A model generated the notes under the pieces. It was not told where the DNA came from. It searched no databases and was given only the letters and a program-made list of their open reading frames with translations. A DNA stretch of 47,797 bases. Source: Pelargonium tetragonum (taxonomy: Eukaryota > Streptophyta > Magnoliopsida > Geraniales > Geraniaceae). This document shows positions 1-12,900 of this stretch, piece after piece. Location: NCBI GenBank assembly GCA_036897445.1, contig JAYMTL010000146.1, forward strand, positions 1 to 47,797. The letters are read 5' to 3'. Each line of letters begins with the position of its first letter. Within the stretch, counting starts at the first letter, position 1. The position numbers and the translations under genes are program-made.

Positions 1-203
1 TGGGAGTTGGAGGAGAGGGTGGAGAGGTTGGAGAAGATGAGGTCGAGGTTGGTCTTGTAGGTACTGCTTGGGGTGTAGTTTCCGTTTTTGTCTATACAGT
101 TTGGTGGAACAATAGCAGAGTGGACTGTGGTAATAAAAGGCAACAACAAGAAGAAGAGGAGAAATCTTGAAGAAACCATTAATCCTGCCATGGAACTATA
201 CAT
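1..203 (-). CDS. Cysteine-rich DUF26 (Gnk2) protein, N-terminus only
   Basis: This is the 5' end of a plant cysteine-rich receptor-like kinase or cysteine-rich secreted protein; the gene runs off the left edge. Counting from the ATG at 189-191, residues 1-25 form a signal peptide: a short region with Arg9, then a Leu/Phe-rich core (FLLFFLLLPF), then a likely cleavage site near HSA. It continues VPPNCIDKNGNYTPSSTYKT and then NLDLIFSNLSTLSSNS, the start of a first Gnk2 domain with its early Cys and the C...GNYT..STY.TNL pattern typical of the family. Three in-frame ATGs exist, at 201-203, 189-191 and 177-179. I chose the first because it has A at -3 and an in-frame TAA lies just upstream; the ATG at 191 has G at +4 and is nearly as plausible. 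Family members act at the cell surface or apoplast, often in stress and immune responses. Kinase versus secreted form cannot be decided, because the transmembrane and kinase parts would lie outside the window. Confidence 0.88.
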   Translation of the reverse strand, partial: MYSSMAGLMVSSRFLLFFLLLPFITTVHSAIVPPNCIDKNGNYTPSSTYKTNLDLIFSNLSTLSSNS

Positions 204-300
204 GATCTTGTGTTAATTTGTGACATATATAATTGTATGTATAGTTGTGGCAGCTTGATATATATTTGTAAAATAAAAGTTGTATTGAATATTGATAACG
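204..300 (-). promoter_or_regulatory. Probable 5' leader and core promoter of the DUF26 gene
   Basis: Read on the minus strand, this AT-rich stretch precedes the start codon. A TATATAT run at 259-265 is the best TATA-box candidate and would place transcription start near 225-235. A second, weaker TATA-like run lies at about 224-232. No splice sites or upstream frames of note are visible. The call rests on position and composition only. Confidence 0.35.
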
Positions 301-560
301 TACGTACGCCAGCCATTGGCCATGTCAAAGGAATTGAATCATTCAGTCTGTTCATGTAATAAGAAAGTGTCCAAAGACTCGATATACGTATTAATTAAAG
401 AAGTAATCCCTGTCAATTTAAAAAGCCAATTTTAGATGAAAAGCAAGAGCCTTGCTATCTTATCAGACCCCTTTATACTAGAATTTCATTTATAAGAATA
501 AGATAAGAACGGCAACTTGATATTAAAGATAGATAGAGCACACCCCTAGATAGAATCCTT
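301..560. other. AT-rich upstream flank of the DUF26 gene
   Basis: This is ordinary AT-rich plant intergenic sequence with no open frame and no recognisable element. Near 540-560 it passes into the stop-rich texture B that dominates the rest of the window. The boundary is soft and no target-site duplication or terminal repeat is visible there. Confidence 0.4.
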
Positions 561-3500
561 TTTTATGAACTTCTTTTTCGCTTACAAGTCCAACCTCTTT
601 AGAAAGCAGAAAGAAACTTTCGGACTTGCGCCTAAATCCTGTATGACTTGAGTTTCACTGCCTTGGAAAAGGACTCTATAAATTCTATTATTGAACAAAA
701 TGAAAAAAGCTACTACCTCCTATGCCTACGCGTTAACTTAAAGTATAACCCCTATGTAGATATAACCTCTGTAAGTAAATATGTAAGGGCTCTTTAAAAC
801 AAAAGCAAAACCTGTCGTATGCTCATTTGCATTTTATAGTCAAAATTTCAGATGTTTATTAGTCTTTCCCTTTTTACGAAACCGGCTGACTTATAAAATT
901 CCTAGCGATCCTCCAGTGAAGAGACTTGGTTCCTTCCTTACAAATAAATAGACCCCACCCCCAAATATCTTGGATTTCTGAGCTTTGTTTACTTTTAGCG
1001 CCTGAAAACTCGAAATACGAGACTGTGACTGCAAAGCATAATTTGTAATTTGTAAAAACACGCCCCCTTAAAAGACTCATAAATTAAGAAACTCCTAAAG
1101 TAATTACATTACCTAGAAATTACCTTTCAAAAGTCTCTGCACCCTGCGCGGAATATAGGAACCCTTGCACAAGAACTTCTCTGAACCCTGTCTTATTAAT
1201 AAAAATGCCCGTATCTTAAGAAAAATGAACCCCTCGAGAACTTTTTAAATTAAATACTTTGAGTGAAGAGAACTTTCCCACTTTATAAGGGGGCTTACGT
1301 AATATTAGCTAAGACCTACTCTTTTAGAGTTCTTACTGGCCTGTTCTGGCGGGACTTAGCAGAGTGCAGAATATGGTAACACTTTAGTTATTTAGGTAAA
1401 AAAAAAGGGTTCTCTGATCCCATCACACATCCTCCTCAGACCCCTAGTACATTTCTTTTTTCTAGACTTTTCAAAGCTATTCTTAGGTTCTGTGACCCTT
1501 TTTCTTTGTCTTGATAATAACCTTGTTACCTAGAAAGACCTGATCCTTTTTCGTACTACAACTCTTTTTCTGTATCTTACTCACTCATAGCTATTAGAAT
1601 TTGTTTACTACCTTATTTGAGACTTCTGTATTCGTTACTCATCTTATTCATTCATACCCGCCAAATACCTAGCTTAGGACTCCCTAGAGCTGTACTCCTA
1701 CGAAATAAGAAATTACCCTTGTGTTAATTTGTAAAAACTAAACCTTTGCTTACTCCCCACTTTTTAACATTTTCATTTGACTCTATATCCAGCTCAGAAC
1801 CCTTAGAGTCGCTATTCTGCCCTTTATACTATCTAAAAAGCTAAAGCATTTTACCTTATATAATTCAAGAACCAACCAGGACAACAAGAATCTAGATTCA
1901 TTACAAGAATAACCGAACAAATTGTAAGGCCATTTCCATGCGCTAAAACAAGTGGTGTGCCCCGAGGTCATTAGTTTTCTACATCTAAAGCTTTTTGTCG
2001 TGCGTGTTCATTATTTACTTTAATTATGAAACTTCTTAACTTAGAAAAGATCTTAACCTCTGCTAGCTAAGTAAATTGAAAAGCAGGAGTCATGTCTTTA
2101 TAAAACTCGGCTTATCCCATAGGATTTTTGCTTGCCTACCAATTTATGGAATGCTAGTGGAATCCCTCGGATAACTTATACTACTTATTAACAAAGCTAC
2201 CAGAAAGAAAGAACTCTAGTTCGAGTCGCAAAACACTTTGAGGTCCTCTTGCTAAATCTAAAAAACAGGGCAACAACAAGAATCTTCCTGAGTTCTATCT
2301 TATTATGCTTACTTTGATCAAAACGAGAAATTCACAATTGTTGGCTAGTTTTCTTTTAGAATTAGAAGAAAAAGCTCTTACTTACTCCAATTTATTCTAT
2401 ATTGTACATACTTTATTAGCATTAGCAGCAGAGAATTTGACTAGACTGACATCTAACTTCTGTGATAGCAACCAAAATAAAGATAGGGTTTTCTTGACTT
2501 CAAGCAAGAAAGGGGTTCCTCAAGACTCAGTAAAGCCCGGACGGGGATTTACCCTTAGTCTGGGTTACTAGATTTCCAACTTCTAATTCTAATGTATATT
2601 TATCCTAAAGTACCTCTGTACAAGGTTTGACTTTATATGTTAATCTAGGGCAAGGGTCTTTTACTTGCAAGAACCCGGCGGGGTGTTACTCCTTAGCTAC
2701 ATTTTCTAGTTATACGTACATAGTGCCTTTTGGGTTTGGGGAAGTTAAGACCCCTTTTTCTATTAGTATTGTGAATTCTTAATTCGTGCTTATGAAAAAG
2801 AGTATAGGATAGGAAGCTTCTTCGCTAACGTAAGGGAATCCCTTTTTTTCCTTTTTTAGTATATGTACTGCAGAGGCGCTTGGACTGGAAATAACCCCTC
2901 TGAATCTACCCAAGTGCCCGGTTTTTATTAACACGGAAATCGAAGATTTTCTATCAAAACTTTTGAATTTGAAGTAGAGAACCCTGCAGAAGCGAGGGGT
3001 ACATTTTAACATCATATCTTTTGCAGTCTAATCAAGAAGATAAAAAACTTCCATTTCTACACCTTATAAAAATATAAAAACTAGAAAAATCTCGATTTGA
3101 AATCAATCAATTTCTAGAGTCTGGCTCATGACTTAATAGAAAAACTTTAAGGAAATCTCTCTATAGCTTCCTTGCTAAACTAAAATGTTTGGAATTCACC
3201 GGTATAAATATAGATAGGAGATTCCTATAGTAACTAAATTCCCGAGATTTTTTCTAATACTAATGGCATACTTTGTGTTTCATAAACTACGAAATTTAAG
3301 AGTATGTAATAGTGAAATTTGAGTTTTTTATTAAGGCCTCGCTTAACTAAACCCCTTCCGTCTGTTCCTTTAGCTTTTTCTACTTTTTGCGATACATTAA
3401 ACCTTGGGGATTTTACTTGAATTATTATCCATTTAATCAGAATTAGCAAAGGCTTTACTGAGAGAATCCCATAAAAGAGAAAGATACTAGACCGTAAAAT

Positions 3501-5990
3501 CGTATTATTTAATAAGGCTGATATCTCATATGCAAATAAGAGCAGGGTCCTCCTAGGTCTTTCTATAAAAGCGGGGACGATTTACCTCTTTAGGGCTTTA
3601 TACAATTCTAGGAGAAAGGAGAAGAGTACTAGTTAGCTTTTTCTTAAAATTACAAGTTTTCGTGATGGGGCTATATCATAGAGCTTAGAGTTAGAAGGTA
3701 GCCCTAATTGAAACACTTGAAAGAGCCCCTTCTAAAGCTTTTTTTTTGAAAAGATTCTACTCTGGTCTAGGCCCTTGTTATAAACTTATATTATAAAATA
3801 AAAAGGAAGCCCTCTTAATTAAACTTTATAGAGTATCCCGTAAGAGTACGTACGGTGAATTTCTATTGAAGCTTGATATGAAGATCTACTCTTTACAAAC
3901 AAGGAGTAAGAACTAACACAAAAGCAGGAGTCTTTTCATTTTAAGGGGGATTTCATTTCACAAGGCGCTTAGAGAATAGGATCCCTTAAGTTTAGTTTCA
4001 ATTGCCTGTAATCTAGAAAAAGGATCTTGTGGGATTTTTCCTTTTATTCATATCTTTTCCTAAAACTATTGCTATTTTCTTATAAAAAAAAGTTTCCTAG
4101 CGGACAACGTTGCTACGACATTTTTGGTATAAATTCTGTTATCTTCAATTCTTAATCTAAGTTGGGCGGAAAGCGCTTCCTGGTTTCTCTGACCCCAGAA
4201 GTGTAAACTTGTGTGCGATCCCTTCTCCTAAACAAGACCTTGGGGCTAATCCATACGTATCAGATCCTTTTTCAGCTTCTTCTCTAGAGTTGGCACCTCA
4301 ATTCGCAGTCAAACCCCGCATTGCTAGAAGACTAGAAGAGAGACTCCCTTTACTCAGACATTCGGGTAGGCTGGAAATTACTTTCATTTAGCATACTAAA
4401 TTTTTGGAATAGGTGAAACTTCTGCTCAAAAACGGAATTGTAGTTTTGAACCCTCGAAATCCTTAAAAAGCTACCGCGTTCTGTTTTCATGGTTTTGAAA
4501 AAGTCAAATTAGTATACTATACTAAAGATATTTAGATCTAGCAGTCTTTAATTATATAAAGATTTCATTTATAAAGTTTCTTTCACGAGAAATTCTTATC
4601 AACATTTTGAGTATTCTATAAAGCCCCGTTACAGGGTTAGGCGTTATTAACTTTTGGATTCCTCGAGACTTGAATTCAGAGATATATTTAAGCGACCCCT
4701 CTATTCGTATACTACTAGATATAAGTCAACAGAGCTTTAAAAGGAGCCCCCCAGCCTTGGTTTAGTTTTAGCAGCAGAGCTATGGCTTTTGAGCTTTATA
4801 CGGAGCAAATTCCGTAAACGTAAAAAAGAAACTCCAAATTATATAATATAAGTCAAATCTTTCTTTGGAAGAGTTAACATAACATGAGTTTTAGGGGTTA
4901 GGGTTTCCGTTTCACTCAAATTTTTATATAAGATCTTCCTGTAAGCGTCTGTATAAAATATTCCCAACTAGCGAGATAGAAAAGACTATCCCATACCTAA
5001 ATAACTACCCCTTACACTCAAAATATGTAAAAAAAACATTCGACTTCTTTTGGGCACTCACTTCGGCGCCCCTCTTATAAAAGATACAAAAGGGTTCATT
5101 CTTGAAGAGTTCCTTGTATTTGTATCTGAACGTCAAAAAAATCCAAGGAGGCGTGGACCCCTTTACTCTACCTGGGCATCTTTTATCTTAGCCTTATTAC
5201 CATCTTGAGTATAAATTGACTTTTCTGAGCCGGAATTTTAGTATCTTATAACATCTAAAAAGTAATTTATCAACAGATAAGGAGTTTCTCGACTACCCTA
5301 TAGTATAAAAAGCTCATTTTCTTATAATCACCACTTTTTGAATAAAAAAAGGGAACTGAGTAAGAATGAATATTAAGATATCTATATCTCAAGGTTTCTG
5401 GTATTTATCCATCTTAAATAAATCCTGAAGAGTATATTATTTCATTTACAGTTAATTGATAAGGCGTACTCCCTCGACTTTCGACGACACCTTTGACTAA
5501 GTCTATTCTACAGCGTTTTACGAAGCTTTACCTGTGCTACTCAATTCTTTTCTCATTTCCTATTCTAGCTGTGTCCTTTGATCTATCTTTTATATCGCAA
5601 AAGAACCCTTTTATACTCTTTTAAGGGGTTCTTTCTTGTTTAATACCTAAACGTTTTTATTTTAGACTCGTCTTTTACAAAAAGAAGAATTATATCTAGA
5701 TATGCATCTTAGGTCTTCCAAAGCTCTGGTTCTGTCCCTATACAAAGGGGGTTGAAGCTTTAATACAGGGCTTCCATTTTTTACTAAACAGCAGAGTGAA
5801 GTTGTGTGCTAAACGAGAAGTTTTAGAGGAATTCCAAATTTCTATCTAATAAGGTAAAAGCTTTTTATGAGCCGTATAAGGTTTCTTTTGTTTGTTCTTT
5901 TCATCAAATTTTGGGTTTTTATCTTTCATTTTTTATAGCGGAAGTAGGAATCCTTTAGGGTTTAGGTTGAACCGCTTCTCAACTAATAAA
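561..5990. other. Gene-free texture B, block 1
   Basis: No gene is supported. Both strands are full of stops, and the few frames of 60-88 codons have no recognisable protein features. Visible contents are a compound hairpin at 2523-2561 and short telomere-like words near 4889-4906 (TTTTAGGGGTTAGGGTTT) and at 5954-5966. GGG/CCC blocks such as GGGAATCCC at 2834-2842 stand out from the AT-rich background. The frame at 4209-4391 is a little less biased in composition than its surroundings, but I see no domain in it. Confidence 0.5.
2523..2561. other. Compound hairpin
   Basis: Nested complementary arms are AGACT/AGTCT (2523-2527 with 2557-2561), GTAAA/TTTAC (2530-2534 with 2548-2552) and CCC/GGG (2536-2538 with 2543-2545), closing on a GGAC loop. 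They are separated by small internal loops. The GC-rich tip stands out against its AT-rich surroundings. No U-tract or gene context suggests a terminator. Confidence 0.35.
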
Positions 5991-6265
5991 CATATAGAAC
6001 AAGAGGTAATACACCTTAGAACAAAGGAAAATCTACTATACAATCTTAAACTACCTATACATATATAGAGAATACTAATAAAGAAGATGAAGATTTTACT
6101 TTATACTAAGACTATAATACAGAATAGGAGAACTCCTAACTAAAATAAGTACAGTCAGGGCAGCAAGAATAGGACTCCTATGAAGATACAGATAAAAAAA
6201 GTATAGGTACATTTATTATAAAATAAGGTATGAAATAATAGGAGTATCCCTAATAGTAAGTAAGA
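5990..6265. repeat. Texture A repeat block 1
   Basis: This is a short purine-rich plus-strand block with the ctacta / aataaagaag / aggactcct vocabulary shared with the larger A blocks. It has no coding potential. Membership of the A family rests on texture and short words only, since no long exact match to another copy was found. Confidence 0.4.
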
Positions 6266-8230
6266 TGTGGGTTTTCTTTTGTTAAAAGAAACTTTTGAAA
6301 GCTCGGTTAGCTTCCGTTTCTAGTTAGTTCTAGGATTCCTGTGGATATTGGCACACTTTAGTGAGTGACTTCAATTCTAGACTTTCTTGCTGCCTCCTCT
6401 ATGATCTTGGAAATGGATCTATATCGACGAATCTAACTAAGGAAGCCCCCGCTTAAATAAAGAATATATACTTAATTAACTACAAGGAAAGTACCTCCTT
6501 AGGAAATCCAAAGTTAAGTTAAGATAAGGAATGAAATTCTTAGTCATTTAGATAGAGCACCTTTTTGTGATAATAAAATAAATGAAGAGCGGTAGGTGGG
6601 CGCTGGGAAGTCTTTTGTATTTTATGTTAAAGTACTATCACTAACTTGTAATTCGATTCTCAAATTTCCTTTCTTTCTTATGGGTACGGAGAAGAGCCCT
6701 GAGTTAGTAAAGCTTTTGAAAATCTTACTAAGCGAGGTGGTTATTAAGTCCCTTAAAATGTAATCAAATAGATACTAAAAGAGGTCTTGCCGACGCTTCT
6801 AAGGCCCTTTTAAGTAAATGTCTTTGAAACAAATTTCTTATTCTAAAAGGGATTTTTTGGTTGGAATCCCAAAAGGGTTACTAGTGTACCACTTGTAGGG
6901 CCCCTCTTAGAATTTGAGCTACATGTTAAGTCTCTGTCATCTCCCTTCTATTTATAACCCTTTCTTTTAATCTTTTGTATTACTGAACTTAATTGCTAAT
7001 CTTACGGGAAATTCTGAATTATTGCTTAATAACCTACCGCGAGAGAGGAAGTATCAAAAGCTTGGGTTTGGCTTGTCCTCTTGTCAGGTATTAGCTTCAC
7101 CGGAAATGTCAGGAATTCTGGAGTATAAGATACCCTGCTATTTCACGAGTTTTGGAGCAAGTCAAAGAGTTATAAAGTTTTAAAGTGAGCGCTGAAGTGG
7201 GGGTCAATGCGAATAAGAAGAAACAGGATAACATTCTAGCTATGAGCCAGGTCCGTTGGCAAGGTATTGTAAATAAGAAGGTGCAACAAATTTTTTAGGC
7301 TTCCGAGTATCTAGTATAAAGAAAGTAGAAATGGATTCGTTATTTTAGAATGTTGAAGTTTGTACTAAAAGAGTAGTAGTGATACAAGGTATAGCTCTGT
7401 CAGTCGATAAGAGAACCCCGGTGTAGAGAAATTATATAATAAAAGGAACTCAAAGAGAGTCAATCTTGAATCTAAAAGGGTAGGCTAACTGAGCTTGGAA
7501 ACAGCGGATAATTGACACTCTAGACATAAACTTCGGCAAAGTTCTATTTCATCCTCAACTTTTGTCTTAGCTTTAGAAAGACTTTTCGTTAGTAGTTATA
7601 TTTCCTTGTTGCAACCCTACTCCAGATTTATAAGGAATTTCTTTTATTTATTCCCGCCTGCTGCTCGCCTGGATAACTTTCCAGGTAGGGTTAAATTGTT
7701 CTATCTTTAGAATTCCTGTTATCTAAACCTAGCACAGCAAAGCCCTAAAAAAAAGGAAAACCCCCGTGGCGCAAGGCGCAGCCCATTCTTTATTAAATTG
7801 AGTTGACTTTCCACTTTTTATACTGCTTCTATTTACAAAGGACATTTTTAGTCAGTCTAGAATTGAAAAAAAAGAATTTGTGATATCTAAATGAAAGTCT
7901 TATAAGGCGACCCTAAAAAGACTCTTCGGTTCGTTTTTAAATTCAAAATACTCAGATGTTATGGGGCAATTCCACAAGCACAACCCTTTTCGAGGTGAGG
8001 CCCAAATAGCAAAGTACCCTATAACTCCTTAAAAATAACGCATCCCTAAGTAGAAGATTGATTGAAAACAGGGTCAACTTCGATAGCTACTTCTAGAAAA
8101 AAAGTGAGTCCTATTTATAAGGGATTTCCCGGAGTAAGAAATACAGAATTCGTAATAGGAATATTCAAAGAGTCAACCTTAAGCTTATATAATAAAGTGA
8201 AAGCTCCTTCTCCTGCTAATACGTCAAGAA
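6266..8230. other. Gene-free texture B, block 2
   Basis: No gene is seen. The block holds several short diverged matches to other B blocks. A ~24-nt stretch at 7501-7524 matches 10335-10358 with about two differences. An 18-nt exact match links 7259-7276 with 11941-11958. The stretch at 7547-7600 resembles 14584-14600 and 18356-18396. GGGCCCC lies at 6898-6904 and GGGATTTCCC at 8121-8130. Confidence 0.5.
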
Positions 8231-8690
8231 AACAGGTATAAATTCAGTCAAAAGAAAGTAAATACAAATAAAGCAAAGTTGATGGGTATTCTAATGTAAG
8301 TCAATCTACCTAAGATACCTATTCATTAACATAAACATATAAGACTGAAGATCAAACTAGCATCTACTCTCTTTAGGTATAAGTAAGATAATAGCTACAA
8401 TTAAGTATATATAGTACAGACTGCAAGAAGACAAACTCAGGGCTGCGGGAATAAGAAGAAAGGTATAGCTTACATGACAGGTATCTTGAAATACGATATA
8501 GAGTACAGAACCTACTAATAAAGCAAGTACAACTACGACAATGCCGAAGACTAAGAAGCAGAAGAGTGTAAGTCAGGTAACTCAAGTAGGCCAACTAGGT
8601 CAAGCTCAAGGAATTATAGGAATGAAAAAGAAGAGCAAGTTATTTGAATTAGAAAGAAGTCATTGAGTCACAAGCGAATAGAAACTTCTC
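8231..8690. repeat. Texture A repeat block 2
   Basis: This is a purine-rich A block. A 24-nt exact match beginning TGATGGGTATTC lies at 8280-8303 and again at 41240-41263. The part at 8569-8640 resembles 23091-23180, sharing AGTCAAG-like words followed by GGAATGAAAAAGAAG or AGAATGAAAAAGAAG. The minus strand stays open for 73 codons only because it is pyrimidine-rich; I do not call a gene. Confidence 0.6.
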
Positions 8691-8741
8691 ATGCCGTTGA
8701 CCTACTATGCAAGAAAAGCCTTTAGTACTTTAGTAATTGTA

Positions 8742-8819
8742 GTAATTTGTGGACTTGAACCCGCGTTAGTCGAAAATAAAAATCTTTGATTGAACATTTA
8801 AAAAAGCTCTACCTCTAGA
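8742..8819 (-). pseudogene. tRNA-like relic
   Basis: On the minus strand, an A-box-like AGAGGTAGAGC is followed by a well-formed B box, GGGTTCAAGTCC (plus positions about 8751-8762). The A-box region matches a typical TAGCTCAGTGGTAGAGC at about 12 of 17 positions. The A-to-B distance is some 15 nt longer than normal and the acceptor stem does not pair, so this is a decayed or rearranged tRNA-derived piece rather than a working gene. The middle contains GTT in a loop-like position, reminiscent of tRNA-Asn, but the identity is not secure. Confidence 0.33.
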
Positions 8820-9750
8820 TTACTTACAAGGTTCTCGTTTTCTAGAGTATGCAATCTCTTTTGACAGTCTACTTTATATAAATGATTTCATGTTCACTGT
8901 CTCTTTGAGATCGATTTCAGACAACTTTTCTTGCTTTTCGCTAGAAGCTGGACTCCTTTTTCTGCATAAACTTTCCAGTTCTTCAACTCCTTACCTCAAC
9001 TTTTGACTTTGTTACACCTTGTAAATAGAACACGGTTCCTGCTTCAGTTTATACCTAGAATGCCAACTAGTCAAATATCCACTGTATATCTGCCCAGGAA
9101 TTCCTGATATTAGAATTAGAGTCAAATCCTTCCTATCTTACTTTCTCACTTTATAACTCTAAATCTCTTTCTGGACTAGAACTACTTTTAAGGAGTCCGC
9201 AGGCATTAGGAATCCCCTTCGAAAAACTAACAGCACGGGGAACTCTATCCTCTTCTTTCTCCAAATTTCGTATCTTGGAACTTGACAACTTCTACTATTT
9301 CCTAAAATCTGTATACCCGAATTCTACAACCCCTTACTCACGAGAACTCCTTTAACCAGAATCTAGAAAGAAAGGCAGTAACTCAAAGGGGTGAGAATCC
9401 CACAGCACTTTCAACCTAGAAAACCGATCTACTTCTTTTTCAGAGTTGACTGCCCTACTAAACCCCTTTCGAGAAACCAACTTCATTTATCTATACAGTA
9501 AACTCAGTACTTCCCAGTAAAAGCTCAGAAACAAAAAGAGGACTGCAAACAATGCCAAACTCGGTCTAGAATGCCCCTCATTTCACGCTTAACTACTTCG
9601 TAGGGTGCTGACCTCTGTACCACCCACGTTTCTTGTATCTATTTTCGATTTGCTTACTTTTTATAGGGATTTATAGGCAGATAATCAATTCCCTTTCAAG
9701 CCCCAAGGTATCCCATGAGGTTTAACTATAAAAACCTTGAAAGCTATGCT
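8820..9750. other. Gene-free texture B, block 3
   Basis: No gene is seen. From about 8900 to 9600 the plus strand is noticeably pyrimidine-rich (cttct, ctagaa, actcc words), but no long match to another part of the window was found. Confidence 0.45.
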
Positions 9751-9990
9751 TTATAATTAAGATAGAAAAAGAAGAAAAAAGAGAGAAGACCAGTCTCAAG
9801 CCCTCCCTCAGAGTACAATCTAGACTGACTAGAACTAAGATACTAACTGCAAGACTAAGAAGAAGACCATTTCTCTATATACTCTCTATTACTAAATATC
9901 TCCAATCCTAGTAACTAATACAGAGGATAAAGCAATCTATAACTAACTAGAAGCTATAAGAAAGAGTAAGAAAACCCATTCTCTTAGATA
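9750..9990. repeat. Texture A repeat block 3
   Basis: This is a short purine-rich stretch with repeated aactaag / gactaagaag words, like the other A blocks. It contains no open frame. It ends shortly before the B-type match at 10335-10358. Confidence 0.4.
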
Positions 9991-12900
9991 CTATCTAAGT
10001 TTCCTTAACGCGCCTAGGTACTAACATATACGGGTTCTTCTCCTTATCTTCGATACCTTCAAACCTTTCTTAGAAGCTGTACCCGAACCCTTTCTCACTT
10101 ACCTTTTCTACTGGGTTTCCTTGGCTTAGCTTAATGAGATATAGAAAGAAAGCTCTAAAATTGCGTGGTTCATAGGCAAAAAAAGAAGGAACTTCCCTTT
10201 TTTTGTTTTCTAGTTCTACTTCTACGTGACTGAATGGGATTTCTAAAAATGAGTAAAGGTTAAAAAAGAGCTCAGATCTTCTCTATAATAAAAGAAAGCA
10301 AGAAAAAAGGATACAATAAAAGAGGTAAGCCTAAACAGCAGATAATTGACATTCTAGGTAGTCAGTTCGGTATTCCTTAGTTTGACTAGAGGAAGTCAAG
10401 TACAAGTATTCAAGTCAGTAGTTGTTCTTACTTATATGCCTGTGCCTTCTGTATTTGATTTGATTAGCAAAAACAAGACTTTGGGGTAGGGAGGAGTATA
10501 GGAAGAGAGAAGATAAAGTATGGGGGGGCTCCAAAATGTCTGAAATCGAAGGAAAAAGTCTTGGATAAATGAAAAAATGTGGAGGCTTGTTCCGTTTAGA
10601 CGGGAATTGCTTTTTTTAGTTGTTAGGTGTTCCTTAAAGGTTGGCAGACAAGGGTTTTAGTAAACAAAGTTGAAGTTGGATCTAGATTTCCAAGTGGGTT
10701 TAAGATGGTAGTAGGTAAACCGGGATAGGCAGGTAGCATATCTTAAAAAGTAAGAAGAGACTAATGGGCCTAGCTCCAGAAAGTTATTAAAAAGAATTAG
10801 AAAAGAGGGGGCCCACGGGTATAATAAAAAAATAGGGAACCACCTAACTCAGCATCGAAACTGGTGATCAAAGCTATTCTAGATAGTTGGGTCTTGTTTG
10901 AATCAATATGTCTTTCTTTTTATGAGCTTTGATTGGAAATTTTTGATTCAATGTTATAAAGTAATTGTTATTTCATTAGAGGAAGGGGATTCCTATAAAA
11001 GTAAAAGAAGAAAGGCTCTAGTAGAATACTTGGTTTCTACGGCGAAATGAAATCTCCAAATTATCCTATATTAAAGTAAAGGGCACGCGGGACTCCTTGT
11101 ATATATAAATGTAACAAAGTCTATTTCTAACTAGATCCGGTACTATAAATAGAAAGATCTTTATATATTAGTAAGACGAAGAAAACCCCAAAGATGCCTT
11201 TATGGTTAGAGTGGGTAGTTAATGCTTTTAAAAGAGAACTCGTAACTAGCGAGTATGGGAGTTCTTTCTAGTCGTTGTTGATACATACGGATCGCATAAC
11301 CCGGATAAATTTATCAAAACCTAAGAGCTTCTTCTAATTCTTACTATATACGTATGTAGGGTATAAAAAGACAAATCTAGCGCTTAAAGGGATTTAGGGA
11401 ATCCTTATGTTACTAAATCTTTTTAGTTTCCCTAGAGTAACGAGTTCCCTATTTCAATTTATATAAGACTCGTTCTTTGCCGGGAAGCTCCTTTTGTCTA
11501 CTATATAAGACATCTGAAAGAGCGAACCTCTAAACTACTGATGTGACAAAAGTTTCTTTCTTTTTTGGGATTCTTCAAAGGTAAAAGCTTTTTTTATACC
11601 CAGCCTTTTGATAAAAATTTATTGAAGTCTTAAAAAAGCTTATCTTATAGCTTATAGAAAAGAGTAGAGTCTTTCTTTCTGAATGAAAGGACTCTGGTAC
11701 TTAGATTAGATGGGGTGTAGTGCGAGTCGCCTAAAGAAGTTCCCTTTATCTCTTTACTTTAGAGCCCCGGATTTCCGATTGAAGTTATGTAATATGCTGC
11801 GAGAGGTAGCTTAATTAAAAAAAGAAACTCGTAGTGTTATAAAGAGCCCTAGAATTTCGTTTTACATGCTTTTTAATAATGCACAGGGCTAAACCCTTAT
11901 TAAAGTCAAACTAGCTTTATCGAAGACACTAAAAAGAAAAGCAAGGTATTGTAAATAATTTATACAACTTCTTGAAAAGGGGTTTCCGAAGCTTTCCTTT
12001 CCTTATTCGATCTTCCTAACAAGAGAGCTTCCTTAGGCTTCTTTATTTCAGCGAGACCTTGCAGAATCTAGCTCTCTAAACAGAGTGCCCCTATCCTAAC
12101 TATAACTATATAAAGAATCTTCCTTTCATTTATTGGCACAGTCAAAAAGGGGTACGAACTCAAGTTTGATTTTGTAGACATCCTCCAAAAGTTCTTTATA
12201 ATTATACTAGACTCCGGCGATTCGTTACTATAGTCCTACGCGGGTTTACTATGAGGCTTTCAAAACCTATAGTATAGTAAAACAAGAGTCAATTCTATTT
12301 AAATGGAATGTACAAGGCAGCTCCTTTGTTTGGAGCTGCAGTTACTAAAATTTAAGAGGTTTTTTGTAAACTAATATAGACAAAGGCGTAGTGGAAATTT
12401 TAAGACTCCTGAGTACGAAACCCTATAACTGTGTATAACTTAAAGGAAACTTTTAACTGACTCTATAACTTCTAAAAAGGATCTAATAAGATTAGGGTTC
12501 CCTTTTTTTTTAACCTTTACTATATTTAGAATTCTAACAAAAAAGCTCGTATATCCCGGGTTTTAGGCATTATTCTTCTGAATTTGAAAGAATCTATTCT
12601 AAAAAATCTCGCCAATCCATTTTTGCTCTTTTATTTACCAAACTTTAAGGAAATTTGTAACAGAAAAGCAAGAGCTAAATTTCGAGTCTTATACCAAATT
12701 GACTTATAAATATAAGAGGAAGTCTTTACCAACCAAAAGGGAATCCTATTAACTTACTTTTCATTCAGTCTATTTTGAGAGGGGACCAGAATACTTGGAA
12801 ACTGAAACTTTTCCTTAGATACGAGAAATCCTAAAGCACTTAAGAAGCAGTACCCTTTTATATAGGAGTATCCTCATCTATTAACTCTTCTAAAGAGTAA

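Noticed and set aside
4209-4391. 60-codon plus-strand frame with more balanced composition
   Set aside because: It has no domain, no start context, no second copy and no splice-site pattern around it.
4889-5966. Telomere-like TTTAGGG words at 4889-4906 and 5954-5966
   Set aside because: There are only about two imperfect units at each place. This is too short to indicate an interstitial telomere.
12317-12339. Perfect 8-bp hairpin GCAGCTCC / GGAGCTGC with a 7-nt loop
   Set aside because: Several such hairpins are expected by chance in 48 kb, and no downstream T-run or gene makes it a terminator.
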